Positions 39,069 through 48,338 are shown, counted from the stretch's first letter. The stretch is DNA of 55,029 nt from Lysinibacillus_B sp036662795 (GCF_036662795.1 NZ_JBAFWZ010000024.1:1-55029); one strand, 5' to 3'. Numbers and translations are program-made. Notes: generated from the sequence alone by a model not told the origin.

Positions 39069-39488
39069 GTGGCGAAGCGTCAGCAACGAGAGATACATAA
39101 AGGTTCTGTCAAAACGTTGGATAATGACTATGTCCGTTCTAACACAGACTTTGCAAAATCACAGTATGAGAAGAAGCAAAAAGTTCTTCGCAGTAGAAGA
39201 ATGCTCGTATTTTTTGTCTTTGCAGCCATCGTTCTTGCAATTTTAGCAAATGCAGCAAGCAATCAAAAAGAACGATTAGCAGAAAAGGAAGAAAAAAAAG
39301 CTGAAGTATTAGCTGAGCTTGAAGCTGTAAAAGAACAGCAGGCTATGTTAAACCTACAAATTACAAAACTAGAAGATGACGAATATATTGCTAAACTAGC
39401 ACGTAAGGAATACTTTTTATCGGAGGAAGGCGAAATAATTTTTACGATCCCAACTGAAGATAAGGAACAACAGGATGAAAAGCAATAA
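39069..39488 (+). CDS. divIC: Cell-division protein DivIC
   Basis: A 139-residue bitopic division protein. Order: basic cytoplasmic N-terminus, one membrane helix at residues ~47-65 (MLVFFVFAAIVLAILAN), an extracytoplasmic coiled coil at ~68-110 rich in Glu/Lys, then the conserved YIAKLARKEYFLSEEGEI. DivIC partners FtsL and DivIB in the divisome. GTG 39069 is preferred because GGAGGTGA lies in front of it; GTG 39054 would overlap that site. A terminator follows. Confidence 0.94.
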   Translation: MAKRQQREIHKGSVKTLDNDYVRSNTDFAKSQYEKKQKVLRSRRMLVFFVFAAIVLAILANAASNQKERLAEKEEKKAEVLAELEAVKEQQAMLNLQITKLEDDEYIAKLARKEYFLSEEGEIIFTIPTEDKEQQDEKQ

Positions 39489-39493
39489 ATTGG

Positions 39494-39529
39494 AAGGCGA
39501 ACACGAAAAATAGTAGTGTTTGCCTTTTT
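39494..39529 (+). terminator. Terminator after divIC
   Basis: Stem AAGGCGAACAC / GTGTTTGCCTT with one G-U pair, followed by TTTC. Confidence 0.84.
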
Positions 39530-39589
39530 CAAATGACTAGACAAAGGTCATTTTCGGGGTTTTTGTCGTATTATGACGAGAGTGTGTTG

Positions 39590-39617
39590 TTGACAGTGTT
39601 ACCATGTTAGCTATAAT
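39590..39617 (+). promoter_or_regulatory. yabR promoter
   Basis: Perfect TTGACA and TATAAT separated by 16 bp, about 80 bases before the yabR ATG. Confidence 0.75.
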
Positions 39618-39699
39618 AGAAGAGAACTTGTAGTTAAGTTTGATGATTTTATATTAGACTGATACAGTCGCTTAAAAATTAAGGAGGAGCATTTTTTTT

Positions 39700-40125
39700 A
39701 TGTCAATTGAAGTAGGCAGCAAAGTACAAGGTAAAGTAACAGGAATCACTAATTTCGGAGCATTCGTTGAGCTGCCAGATGGCAAAACGGGCTTAGTTCA
39801 CATTAGTGAAGTGGCAGACAACTATGTGAAGGACATCAACGAGCATCTTAAAGTCGGGGATGAGGTTGAAGTTAAAGTGATGAATGTTGAAGCGGATGGG
39901 AAGATTGGTCTTTCAATTCGTAAAGCAAAGCCTCAAGCTGAGCGACCAGAGCGTCCTCAACGTCCACGTCGCGATAACCGTCAAAACGAGCGTAACGATC
40001 GTCAACCGAAAGAAAACTTTGAACAAAAAATGGCACGTTTCCTAAAGGATAGTGATGAGCGACTTGCTACATTAAAACGTGCAACAGAATCTAAACGCGG
40101 CGGCCGTGGAGCAAGAAGAGGGTAG
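39700..40125 (+). CDS. yabR: S1-domain RNA-binding protein YabR
   Basis: A 141-residue protein. One S1 domain fills residues ~1-75 (GSKVQGKVTGITNFGAFVEL, GLVHISEVADNYVKDI, VKVMNVEADGKIGLSIR). The C-terminal half is a disordered Arg/Pro/Gln/Asn-rich tail (ERPERPQRPRRDNR, ending KRGGRGARRG) that should add RNA affinity. Such general-stress-13/YabR proteins bind polynucleotides. AAGGAGG lies about 13 bases before the ATG, rather far, with a run of Ts between. Confidence 0.93.
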   Translation: MSIEVGSKVQGKVTGITNFGAFVELPDGKTGLVHISEVADNYVKDINEHLKVGDEVEVKVMNVEADGKIGLSIRKAKPQAERPERPQRPRRDNRQNERNDRQPKENFEQKMARFLKDSDERLATLKRATESKRGGRGARRG

Positions 40126-40169
40126 TTTGCTGGCTGTTTTAATTTATAGAAAAAGTGTCATATAAATTG

Positions 40170-40216
40170 AAAAGGGATTAAGTACTTTGAATACATAGTA
40201 CTTAATCTCTTTTTTA
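40170..40216. terminator. Bidirectional terminator after yabR
   Basis: Stem AAAGGGATTAAGTACT / AGTACTTAATCTCTTT with G-U pairing, followed by Ts. The next gene converges on the minus strand. Confidence 0.83.
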
Positions 40217-40414
40217 TTGTCCAAATTTATCTTCCTTGACCTGTTTAATAAATAAAGCAATTAAGCAAACAAAAGTATAAATTCCTAATCCCAGCCCTAT
40301 AAGAAGAATGAGAATTTGTGCTAGAATGGGTATTTTTGTTAAGAAGAATCCAAGTATAATAAAAATAGCACTCAATGAACATAACAAGGATAACATTCGA
40401 AAATCAGTAATCAT
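40214..40414 (-). CDS. Small hydrophobic membrane protein
   Basis: A 66-residue protein made almost entirely of two membrane helices (LLCSLSAIFIILGFFL and ILILLIGLGLGIYTFVCLIALF), ending in a charged tail EDKFGQ. I do not recognise a family. An AGGAGG site lies 9 bases before the ATG on the minus strand, and it shares a terminator with yabR, so it is probably real. It lies between yabR and a deacetylase pseudogene in a small accessory patch. Confidence 0.65.
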   Translation of the reverse strand: MITDFRMLSLLCSLSAIFIILGFFLTKIPILAQILILLIGLGLGIYTFVCLIALFIKQVKEDKFGQ

Positions 40415-40552
40415 TTATAAAAACCTCCTCTACTTATCATAATCGACACAACGTTCGAAAAAAAGGATAACGTATGACAGGCATGTGAAAGGTTGCAACC
40501 ATATGCAAAGTGTATACGTATAGAGAGGAACGACATTCTAGGGAGGTGCACA

Positions 40553-41132
40553 TTGAAAAAATCGACAGTGTTTTTATCAGGGCTATCACTCTATCTCGGA
40601 TATTCAGTAGGGGCAACGGCCATTTTACGACGACATCCTACTGTGCAGAGGCATTGCTCGGGGGGATTGCATTGACATTTGATGATGGACCGCACCCTTA
40701 CTATATGCCTCAATTACTTGATCTATTAAAGCACTATGGAATAAAAGCTACCTTTGTTATAGTAGGAATGCGCTAGGGGTTTCAACAATTAGGAGTAGCT
40801 GAGGATAAAATGATTGTAACAGGCATTCCGATTCATTCTACAATGATGGGTGACGCGTTTAATAAAGTAAATCAACGTATGTACTACCAGGCCAGGAGGA
40901 AAAGAATTTCGAATATTTACTACAGAATAGTTTAGCGTTTGCCATTGATAGTCAAGATTCGATTGAGCAACAATTGGTATCCGTTTTACATGATAAAGCA
41001 AAAATGCAGCAAAACAGGCAGGCGCTAACTCATTATTTATTAAGCTTAAAAATACAATCAGTAGCGGATTGGTATCCAATACTTGAAGAAATTATCAGTC
41101 GAAATATGAAGCTAGATGAGAATGTTATTTAA
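40553..41132 (+). pseudogene. Degraded polysaccharide deacetylase / diacylglycerol glycosyltransferase-like gene
   Basis: A TTG start with AGGGAGGTG gives a signal-like MKKSTVFLSGLSLYLGYSVG, then the frame shifts near 40660-40675. In the next frame a NodB polysaccharide-deacetylase start is clear (GIALTFDDGPHPYYMPQLL, IKATFVIVG), with a stop at 40776. Further on the DNA encodes LGVAEDKMIVTGIPIHSTM, which resembles the middle of UgtP/MGDG-synthase-type glycosyltransferases. After another frame change an open tail runs to 41132. Most of both domains is deleted. I infer one longer deacetylase-glycosyltransferase gene, or two neighbours, reduced to scraps. Confidence 0.72.
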
Positions 41133-41160
41133 CGTTTAATAAAACATCTATCTATAAATA

Positions 41161-41201
41161 AAAAAGTCCAAGACGATCGTAACAATCGTCTTGGACTTTT
41201 T
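41161..41201 (-). terminator. Terminator of the tRNA pair
   Basis: A perfect 17-bp stem, AAAAAGTCCAAGACGAT (41161-41177) with its complement at 41185-41201. It lies 4 bases past the tRNA-Glu 3' end and would also work for the opposite strand. Confidence 0.88.
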
Positions 41202-41205
41202 ATTA

Positions 41206-41277
41206 TGACCCGTACGGGATTCGAACCCGTGTTACCGCCGTGAAAGGGCGGTGTCTTAACCACTTGACCAACGGGCC
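41206..41277 (-). tRNA. tRNA-Glu (UUC)
   Basis: A 72-base cloverleaf on the minus strand: acceptor GGCCCGT / ACGGGTC, T-loop GGTTCGAATCC, anticodon TTC at 41244-41242. The CCA end is not encoded. It directly follows tRNA-Met. Confidence 0.95.
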
Positions 41278-41279
41278 GT

Positions 41280-41356
41280 TGGTGGCTGCCGAGGGAGTCG
41301 AACCCACGACCTTTCGGGTATGAACCGAATGCTCTAGCCAGCTGAGCTAGGCAGCC
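41280..41356 (-). tRNA. tRNA-Met (CAU), elongator type
   Basis: A minus-strand cloverleaf with acceptor GGCTGCC / GGCAGCC, D-arm TAGCTCAGCTGG, anticodon CAT at 41322-41320 and T-loop GGTTCGACTCC. CCA is encoded at the 3' end. The paired first base and resemblance to Bacillus elongator tRNA-Met argue against initiator. A modified tRNA-Ile(CAU) cannot be fully excluded. Confidence 0.93.
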
Positions 41357-41375
41357 AAAATTAACAACAAAACTA

Positions 41376-41404
41376 ATAATACTAGCGATGTATCAATGTG
41401 TCAA
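41376..41404 (-). promoter_or_regulatory. Promoter of the tRNA-Met/tRNA-Glu unit
   Basis: On the minus strand TTGACA (41404-41399) and TATTAT (41381-41376) are separated by 17 bp, placed about 15-20 bases before the tRNA-Met 5' end. Confidence 0.75.
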
Positions 41405-41613
41405 GTAATCTTTCAATAAAATTTAATAAAAATAATAGTTATTTATGGTTAACTAGTTTATACCGAATGCACTACTAGAGAAATACTAGTCAGAAAAACA
41501 CAGATTATTATATTTTTCGTCGAACAATTTTTTTAACCACCCTTTATAAACAGACAAAATTTACTTCTATTTTTTTATATAATTATGGCTCTAAGCACAA
41601 GGGGGTTGAAATT

Positions 41614-43983
41614 ATGGTCAATATTGGAACGTTACGCCATTTAGCAGTTTTAAAGCAAAAGGATCAAGAAGTAGATGGAAAAAAATCAATGCGCATATTA
41701 CAAGTAAGCTTTTTCCTAATGGCATTCTTTTTAGCACAAACTATATTTTTTGAAGCAACCGTGCCATTTTTAGTTCCACTCTGGGCAATTGTGCGACTGC
41801 GTTATGACAATCTAAAGGCCCCAACATTAATAGGGGGGCTACTAGGGGCATTACTATTAAATTTTGGTCAGCTTGTGATAGTTTGCTTGCAGCTTATCGT
41901 GTTTGAGCTCGTCAAAAGATTTCGTTTTTATAAATTGCCGACAACGCTTGCTGTAGCAACAGCGATATTGATTGTCCAGGCTATGTGGCAAACGATTTCC
42001 TATAGTGGCCTACCACCCATACTTATCCAGCTGTATGTGTTTTATGAAGTGGCACTAGCCTTTTTAATGACATTATTTCTCCAAGTCTTTTTATTACCTG
42101 CCCACCGTTTTTTTACTACAGAATGGACATACGAACGAATTGGGGCAGGATTTGTCGTTTTGGCCGCAGTTATTGCAGGCATGCAATCTGTTACGATTTC
42201 CTATATAGGCTTAGCGCCGTTATTTTTACATTTTCTTATTCTTGTAGCGGCCCTTGTAGGCGGCGTACCGTTAGCTACAATGACAGCCACGATTACAGGG
42301 GCGATTGTTGGTGTGGCTAAACTATCGTTCACAGGGATGGTAGCGCTTTATGCTTTAACAGGGGTTGCGGCGGGAAGCTGTATGAAGCTTGGTCGCGTAG
42401 GCGTAGCGGTTGGTAGTGTCGTACCGAGCATCTTTTTCTTTTTTTATGATGCTACTTTGCCGCTAGATGTTGTGTATTTTGTTTCGATTGGTATCGCCAT
42501 TGTCCTTTTTACCCTGCTTAAAAAGCAATATGTAATGGATTTACGGGCAATTCTATACCCAAAGCGAGATGAAGTACTGATGAAGCGCCAGCAATGGCTA
42601 ACAGACCATACGGCACAAACAGTAGAGCAATTTCAACAGTTTGTTGGCTTTATGAAGGAGCTGGTCTATGATCGTTTTACGTTGAAGGATACTGTATCTC
42701 GAAAGGTTGAACCTTTTGCTACATGTAGTGGCTGCTTCCGTTATGAGCGATGCTGGGGAGAGCAAAATAATGACATCTCTAACCATATTGCAGAATATTA
42801 TCGCGCGAAAACAATGCCGAAGCAGCATGCAATCGTCAAGGCGGAGGAGCTCATTAAATTAAAGTGTGTGAAGTCCTCTAAGCTGCTCGATGAATTGCAT
42901 ATGCAGCTTTATCAGGAACAAATGAATAATCAGCTTTATCATGGTAAGAAGATGATTGCCCTGCAGCTGCGTGATGTAAGTAATCATTTACATGAGCTGC
43001 TAGAGCAAATGAAGGAACAGACGATATCGTTTGAAACGCAGGAAGCAGAGCTTGCGCAAGCCTTGCAGCGAGCGAATGTAAATTGCTTTCAAATCGATAT
43101 TTTAAATAATCAGGCAGGAGAGCGTTTAATTGTATGTTCACTGCTATTAAAAAATTATCAGGAATACGAAACGATCCAATTATGTGAACGAATTATTATG
43201 CCGATATTTTATGAGCTATATCATGAGCCGTTCCGTATCGAAAAAATTTCTCATAAAACAAAGCCATTCAGTTATGTCGAGGTGCGCCTTCAGTCGGCAG
43301 TTCGCTATGAAGTGGAGTATGATATATATAGTCAGGCAAAAACGAAGAACGTATCAGGCGATGCGCACGCCCTATTTCCTCTACATGACGGGCTAATGGC
43401 GATGATCCTGTCAGATGGAATGGGGCATAATAAAAAAGCACAACGAGAAAGCAAGCAGCTGATTAGATTGCTTAGAGAGTGCTTAAGCTATAAATTGGAC
43501 CCTGAAACGGCCATGCATACGATGCATTATATAATGTCATTAAAGCGTGATGCCGATATGTATGCAACCATTGATTTTGCTCTACTTGATCTACAGGATG
43601 GTGCGATGTGGTCGTGGAAGGCGGGCGGTGTAGCAACGTATATTTTACGGGGGGAAACAGTATTAAAGATTGAGGGAGGAACGGCGCCTGTAGGGTTTAT
43701 GCCGGCATTTTCAATCGAAACAGATAAAATTAAGCTATTAGCGGACGACATCATCGTAATGGTATCAGACGGTCTTTTTACAAGTACACACGACTGGCAG
43801 GAGCAGGAGCAATATTTCCTCGGGCAGCTGCAGCAAAAAAGTAAACAAAAAATGCCGATGGATGTATTATTATACGATGTAATGGAGCATTATAAACAGT
43901 TTTATGAAATTGAGGATGACTGTACCGTAATAACATGTAAAATAAAGCATATAAACCCTGAATGGTCTGTCCTTCAGCTATAG
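41614..43983 (+). CDS. spoIIE: Stage II sporulation protein E (PP2C phosphatase)
   Basis: A 789-residue protein. The N-terminal ~300 residues form about ten membrane helices, the middle third is a regulatory/oligomerisation region with a CSGCFRYERCW cysteine cluster, and the C-terminal third is a PP2C phosphatase (MAMILSDGMGHNKKAQRES near residue 598; MVSDGLFTS). SpoIIE dephosphorylates SpoIIAA to activate sigma-F in the forespore. A GGGGGTTG site precedes the ATG. CGTCGAA at 41518-41524 is a one-mismatch 0A box, consistent with Spo0A control, but the promoter is unclear. Confidence 0.96.
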   Translation: MVNIGTLRHLAVLKQKDQEVDGKKSMRILQVSFFLMAFFLAQTIFFEATVPFLVPLWAIVRLRYDNLKAPTLIGGLLGALLLNFGQLVIVCLQLIVFELVKRFRFYKLPTTLAVATAILIVQAMWQTISYSGLPPILIQLYVFYEVALAFLMTLFLQVFLLPAHRFFTTEWTYERIGAGFVVLAAVIAGMQSVTISYIGLAPLFLHFLILVAALVGGVPLATMTATITGAIVGVAKLSFTGMVALYALTGVAAGSCMKLGRVGVAVGSVVPSIFFFFYDATLPLDVVYFVSIGIAIVLFTLLKKQYVMDLRAILYPKRDEVLMKRQQWLTDHTAQTVEQFQQFVGFMKELVYDRFTLKDTVSRKVEPFATCSGCFRYERCWGEQNNDISNHIAEYYRAKTMPKQHAIVKAEELIKLKCVKSSKLLDELHMQLYQEQMNNQLYHGKKMIALQLRDVSNHLHELLEQMKEQTISFETQEAELAQALQRANVNCFQIDILNNQAGERLIVCSLLLKNYQEYETIQLCERIIMPIFYELYHEPFRIEKISHKTKPFSYVEVRLQSAVRYEVEYDIYSQAKTKNVSGDAHALFPLHDGLMAMILSDGMGHNKKAQRESKQLIRLLRECLSYKLDPETAMHTMHYIMSLKRDADMYATIDFALLDLQDGAMWSWKAGGVATYILRGETVLKIEGGTAPVGFMPAFSIETDKIKLLADDIIVMVSDGLFTSTHDWQEQEQYFLGQLQQKSKQKMPMDVLLYDVMEHYKQFYEIEDDCTVITCKIKHINPEWSVLQL

Positions 43984-44138
43984 AAGCCGGAAATGGGTAA
44001 ACGTATAAACATTATGTCAATATTATGATGTAGTCGTTGTCGCTCGTCCTTAGAGCGGTACGAATATTCGCATTGAATGATGAAATTGATTCAATTAGAA
44101 ATTAAAACAGTGTTCATAATAAGAAGGTGATGAAGAGG

Positions 44139-45539
44139 ATGAATTTTGAACAAAAGGTTTTGCAGTTCATAATGGACGAAGGATTGATACAACAGAAGGA
44201 TCGTCTTCTCATTGCCTGCTCGGGGGGCGTCGATTCAATGGCGCTTCTCACTTTTTTTGAAAGAATGAAGCATCATTTAGAGATTGAATTTATGGTAGCT
44301 CATGTCGATCATATGCTGCGCGGTGAAGAGTCTGCACAGGACCGCATCTTCGTGGAAGCCTTTTGTGAGGAACGGGGTATAGCGTGCATAAGCACCGCCA
44401 TTCCGATTCCGGAAATATTAGCAGCACAAGGTGGTAATTCGCAGGCGGTTTGCAGAGAACATCGCTACCGCTTTTTCAATGAAATGCTTCAAAAGCATTC
44501 GCTAAATAAACTAGTGACGGCTCATCATGCAGATGATCAGCTTGAATCTATACTGATGGCTCTAGCCAAGGCTGGAACCGTAAATGGCTTGCAAGGCATT
44601 CAAGTGAAGCGCCCATTTGCAAAACATTTTGTTATTCGCCCATTTTTAATGGTTACAAAAGAAGAAATAAGGACATATTTACAACAAAAAGACGGTTCTT
44701 TTCGTGAAGATGCTAGCAATGCAAAGGATGATTACACAAGAAATCGATTTCGACATCGAATTGTCCCACTGTTAAAGCAGGAAAATGAAAATGTTGCCCA
44801 GCATGCTGTCCAATTTTCACTTCAGCTTGCACAGGACGATGCCTATTTACAGGAGCTAACACAGCAGGCTTTCGACCGAATAGTTATTAAAAATGGGGAG
44901 CATTCATACAAGGTTGCAATCAACTCATTTCAAAAAGAGCCACTTGCTTTACAAAGGAGACTCATTTTAATACTATTAAACTATCTTTATAACGATAAAA
45001 ACCTGTTTCAAAGTCAGACATTATGTACAGCCATTTTGAACTTCTTTAAAAATCAAAATGGAAGTGCCATGATGAACTTACCCGAACACTTTGTTGTTAG
45101 ACGAGAGTATGGCAATATGTTCTTTGAAAAAGAGCAGCCGAACATGCCAATACCCCAACAGCAGCTTGTTTTAAATGATTGGAATGAATTGATTGGTGTT
45201 CGTGTTTACATAGGAGAAACCTCTCAGATGGCCGCACCACAAAGCGATCAAGCACAAGTGTATTATTTTAGTGCACAAACTGTATCTTTCCCAATTAGTA
45301 TAAGAGCTCGCAAGCAAGGGGATCGTATGCTCTTGCCAGGCATGGAAAGGCCAAAGCGAGTTTCGCGGATTTTTATAGACGAAAAAATCCCTTTAGCAAA
45401 GCGAGATGAATGCCCACTACTCGTCGATGTTCAACAAGATGTTTTGGCCATACTAGGTGTTCGTGTAAGCAATAAATTTTCGAAACATAGGCGAGCGAAT
45501 GATGATTATGTGTTAATTATCGAGCAGATAGCGGAATAG
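44139..45539 (+). CDS. tilS: tRNA(Ile)-lysidine synthase
   Basis: A 466-residue PP-loop ATPase that converts C34 of tRNA-Ile(CAU) to lysidine. The PP-loop ACSGGVDSMALL is near residues 26-37, with HVDHMLRG and TAHHADDQLESILM downstream. C-terminal TilS domains (RARKQGDRMLLPGM, RRANDDYVL) are present. The start 44139 follows AGAAGGTGA at a spacing of 8; in-frame GTG 44127 and ATG 44130 overlap that site. In B. subtilis yabS/yabT lie between spoIIE and tilS; here the gap is 155 bases without genes. Confidence 0.95.
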   Translation: MNFEQKVLQFIMDEGLIQQKDRLLIACSGGVDSMALLTFFERMKHHLEIEFMVAHVDHMLRGEESAQDRIFVEAFCEERGIACISTAIPIPEILAAQGGNSQAVCREHRYRFFNEMLQKHSLNKLVTAHHADDQLESILMALAKAGTVNGLQGIQVKRPFAKHFVIRPFLMVTKEEIRTYLQQKDGSFREDASNAKDDYTRNRFRHRIVPLLKQENENVAQHAVQFSLQLAQDDAYLQELTQQAFDRIVIKNGEHSYKVAINSFQKEPLALQRRLILILLNYLYNDKNLFQSQTLCTAILNFFKNQNGSAMMNLPEHFVVRREYGNMFFEKEQPNMPIPQQQLVLNDWNELIGVRVYIGETSQMAAPQSDQAQVYYFSAQTVSFPISIRARKQGDRMLLPGMERPKRVSRIFIDEKIPLAKRDECPLLVDVQQDVLAILGVRVSNKFSKHRRANDDYVLIIEQIAE

Positions 45540-45570
45540 AGCGTTTGAACAATCTCGAGGAGGAATCAAT

Positions 45571-46113
45571 ATGATTCAAAATGATATTGAAAAAGTAATA
45601 ATTTCAGAAGAGCAAATACAGGAGCGTATTAAGGAGTTAGGTGCAGAGCTAACAGACATGTATAAGGATGAATTTCCACTTGCTGTCGGTGTTTTAAAAG
45701 GGGCTATGCCTTTTATGACAGACTTAATGAAGCGCTTTGATTCTTATATCGAAGTGGACTTTATGGACGTTTCAAGCTACGGCAATGCAACGGTTTCTTC
45801 TGGAGAAGTGAAAATTTTAAAGGATTTAAACACAAGTGTCGAAGGTCGTGATGTCATGATCATCGAGGATATTATCGATAGTGGCTTAACATTAAGCTAT
45901 CTCGTTGATTTATTTAAATATCGTAAAGCAAAATCAATTAAAATTATCACGCTTTTAGATAAACCATCGGGTCGTAAAGTAGATTTAAAGGCAGATTTAG
46001 TTGGCTTTGAGGTGCCTGATGGCTTTGTTGTAGGCTATGGATTAGATTACTCAGAAAAATATCGTAACTTACCGTACATTGGTATTCTAAAACGAGAAGT
46101 ATACTCATTTTAA
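45571..46113 (+). CDS. hpt: Hypoxanthine-guanine phosphoribosyltransferase
   Basis: A 180-residue purine-salvage enzyme (hprT). The PRPP-binding motif is VMIIEDIIDSGLTLSYL near residues 94-110; upstream VGVLKGAMPFMTDLM and the purine-site end KVDLKADLVGFEVPDGFVVG (core: GFEVPDGFVVGYGLDY) are conserved. AGGAGGA precedes the ATG. The tilS-hpt-ftsH order is conserved in Bacillales; HprT is known to interact with TilS and FtsH control. Confidence 0.96.
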   Translation: MIQNDIEKVIISEEQIQERIKELGAELTDMYKDEFPLAVGVLKGAMPFMTDLMKRFDSYIEVDFMDVSSYGNATVSSGEVKILKDLNTSVEGRDVMIIEDIIDSGLTLSYLVDLFKYRKAKSIKIITLLDKPSGRKVDLKADLVGFEVPDGFVVGYGLDYSEKYRNLPYIGILKREVYSF

Positions 46114-46248
46114 AAAGAAATTTATGTAACTATTTCGACAAAAATCGAGTAATTCGCAATTTACTTAGTGCTTTTCGTTGTATGAAGAAATAATCGTATG
46201 TTAAGATTTTACTTATAGTTTTTCTGTTATGTTGTGAGGAGGCTGGGG

Positions 46249-48270
46249 ATGAATCGAATATTTCGATACACCATATTTTATTTATTAATATTTCTTGTAA
46301 TAATTGGTATTTTTGGCACTTTCAATAGTGGCAATAAACCAACGGAAGATTTAACGTATTATGAGTTTTTAGAAGCCTTAGATTCTAAAAAAATCGAAAA
46401 GGTAACGCTGCAACCTGATGGTGGCGTATTAGTTGCAAGAGGCGAAATGAAAGGTGCAAAAGAGGGCGAAGAGTTTACAGTTAACTTACCTCTAAATAGC
46501 CAAAGCTTAATGGACCGCTTTAATAATTTTAAAACGGATTATCCAGATGTTAAATGGGAAAAAATGAAAGAAACAAGTGGGTGGGTACAATTCTTCACGG
46601 GGATTATTCCATTCATTATTATTATCATTTTATTCTTCTTCCTAATGAGCCAATCTCAAGGTGGCGGTAATAAAGTGATGAACTTCGGTAAAAGTAAAGC
46701 TAAGCTTTATGATACGGAGAAAAAGAAAGTACGCTTTAACGACGTAGCGGGCGCGGATGAAGAAAAGGCCGAGCTTGTGGAAGTTGTAGAGTTTTTAAAG
46801 GATCACCGCAAATTTACGGAAATTGGCGCACGTATTCCAAAAGGTATTTTACTTGTTGGTCCTCCAGGTACTGGTAAAACATTACTTGCGCGTGCGGTTG
46901 CTGGTGAAGCTGGCGTTCCGTTCTTCTCGATTTCAGGTTCTGACTTCGTAGAGATGTTTGTCGGTGTCGGTGCATCGCGTGTACGTGATCTATTCGAAAA
47001 CGCAAAGAAAAATGCACCATGTATTATCTTTATCGATGAAATTGATGCAGTAGGTCGTCAACGTGGAGCAGGTCTTGGTGGTGGTCACGATGAGCGTGAG
47101 CAAACGCTAAACCAATTACTAGTTGAAATGGATGGCTTCGGTGCAAACGAAGGGATTATTATCGTTGCCGCTACGAACCGTCCGGATATTTTAGACCCTG
47201 CGTTATTACGTCCAGGTCGTTTTGACCGTCAAATTACAGTAGGTCGTCCAGATGTGAAGGGGCGTGAGTCGGTACTTAAAGTACATGCCCGTAACAAGCC
47301 ATTACGTGAGGATGTCGACTTAAAAGCAATTGCACAGCGTACACCAGGCTTCTCTGGTGCCGATTTAGAAAACTTATTAAACGAGGCAGCACTTGTTGCA
47401 GCGCGTGAAAATAAGAAGAAAATCGATATGAAGGATATTGATGAAGCAACAGACCGCGTAATTGCGGGTCCAGCTAAATCAAGCCGAGTTATTTCTAAAA
47501 AAGAACGTAACATTGTGGCATTCCATGAGGCTGGTCACGTAGTTGTTGGGTTAACATTAGACCAAGCCGAGAAAGTGCATAAAGTAACGATCGTACCTCG
47601 TGGGCAAGCGGGTGGCTATGCAGTAATGCTTCCAAAAGAAGACCGTTACTTCATGACAAAGCCTGAATTACTAGACAAAATCGCAGGACTGCTTGGCGGT
47701 CGTGTAGCAGAGGATATCGTCTTTGGCGAAGTATCAACTGGTGCACATAATGACTTCCAGCGTGCGACAGGTATTGCCCGTTCAATGGTAACAGAGTATG
47801 GTATGAGTGATAAGCTAGGGCCAATGCAATTCGGTTCATCTCAAGGTGGCAACGTATTCTTAGGTCGTGACTTTAACTCAGAGCAAAACTACTCTGATCA
47901 AATTGCCTATGAAATTGATAAAGAAATGCAAACAATTATCGTAGAACAATACGAGCGTACGAAGCAAATCTTAACGGAAAATCGTGATTTATTAAATTTA
48001 ATTGCTACAACATTACTTGAAGTAGAAACGTTAGATGCAGAACAAATTCAACATTTAAAAGAGCACGGTACATTACCGGAGCGTAAAGATTACTCAAAAG
48101 AGGATGCTGAAGCAGCAAATACAGCAGAATCAGCTGATGTAGTAGTTGAAACGGCAGGAACGCCTTCTGTTGAAAAGCAAGTTGTAGGTGAAAAAGATCC
48201 AACTGTTGCTGAGTTACCGACTGAAGACGGCACAGACCGTCCTACAGGCTTTGACGAGCGACATAAATAA
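46249..48270 (+). CDS. ftsH: ATP-dependent membrane metalloprotease FtsH
   Basis: A 673-residue AAA+ protease. Two membrane helices (residues ~5-25 and ~115-135) flank an extracytoplasmic domain; then come Walker A GPPGTGKT near 204, Walker B IIFIDEIDAVG, the second region of homology NRPDILDPALLRPGRFD, and the zinc site HEAGH near 426. A Glu-rich tail ends it. It degrades membrane and regulatory proteins and is needed for sporulation in B. subtilis. ATG 46249 is chosen because AGGAGG is at 46237-46242; the GTG at 46234 overlaps it. Confidence 0.97.
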   Translation: MNRIFRYTIFYLLIFLVIIGIFGTFNSGNKPTEDLTYYEFLEALDSKKIEKVTLQPDGGVLVARGEMKGAKEGEEFTVNLPLNSQSLMDRFNNFKTDYPDVKWEKMKETSGWVQFFTGIIPFIIIIILFFFLMSQSQGGGNKVMNFGKSKAKLYDTEKKKVRFNDVAGADEEKAELVEVVEFLKDHRKFTEIGARIPKGILLVGPPGTGKTLLARAVAGEAGVPFFSISGSDFVEMFVGVGASRVRDLFENAKKNAPCIIFIDEIDAVGRQRGAGLGGGHDEREQTLNQLLVEMDGFGANEGIIIVAATNRPDILDPALLRPGRFDRQITVGRPDVKGRESVLKVHARNKPLREDVDLKAIAQRTPGFSGADLENLLNEAALVAARENKKKIDMKDIDEATDRVIAGPAKSSRVISKKERNIVAFHEAGHVVVGLTLDQAEKVHKVTIVPRGQAGGYAVMLPKEDRYFMTKPELLDKIAGLLGGRVAEDIVFGEVSTGAHNDFQRATGIARSMVTEYGMSDKLGPMQFGSSQGGNVFLGRDFNSEQNYSDQIAYEIDKEMQTIIVEQYERTKQILTENRDLLNLIATTLLEVETLDAEQIQHLKEHGTLPERKDYSKEDAEAANTAESADVVVETAGTPSVEKQVVGEKDPTVAELPTEDGTDRPTGFDERHK

Positions 48271-48280
48271 ACATAAAAGG

Positions 48281-48311
48281 AGCTGATTGTCCTCGGGCAG
48301 TCAGCTTTTTT
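48281..48311 (+). terminator. First terminator after ftsH
   Basis: Stem AGCTGATTG / CAGTCAGCT with one G-U pair, followed by TTTTTT. Confidence 0.83.
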
Positions 48312-48338
48312 ATAGCTTTATAAGAAAGTATAGGGCAC

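Noticed and set aside
41500..41613. spoIIE promoter with the unusual 21-bp spacing known from B. subtilis
   Set aside because: A one-mismatch 0A box (CGTCGAA, 41518-41524) and several TATAAT-like strings are present, but I could not fix a convincing -35/-10 pair.
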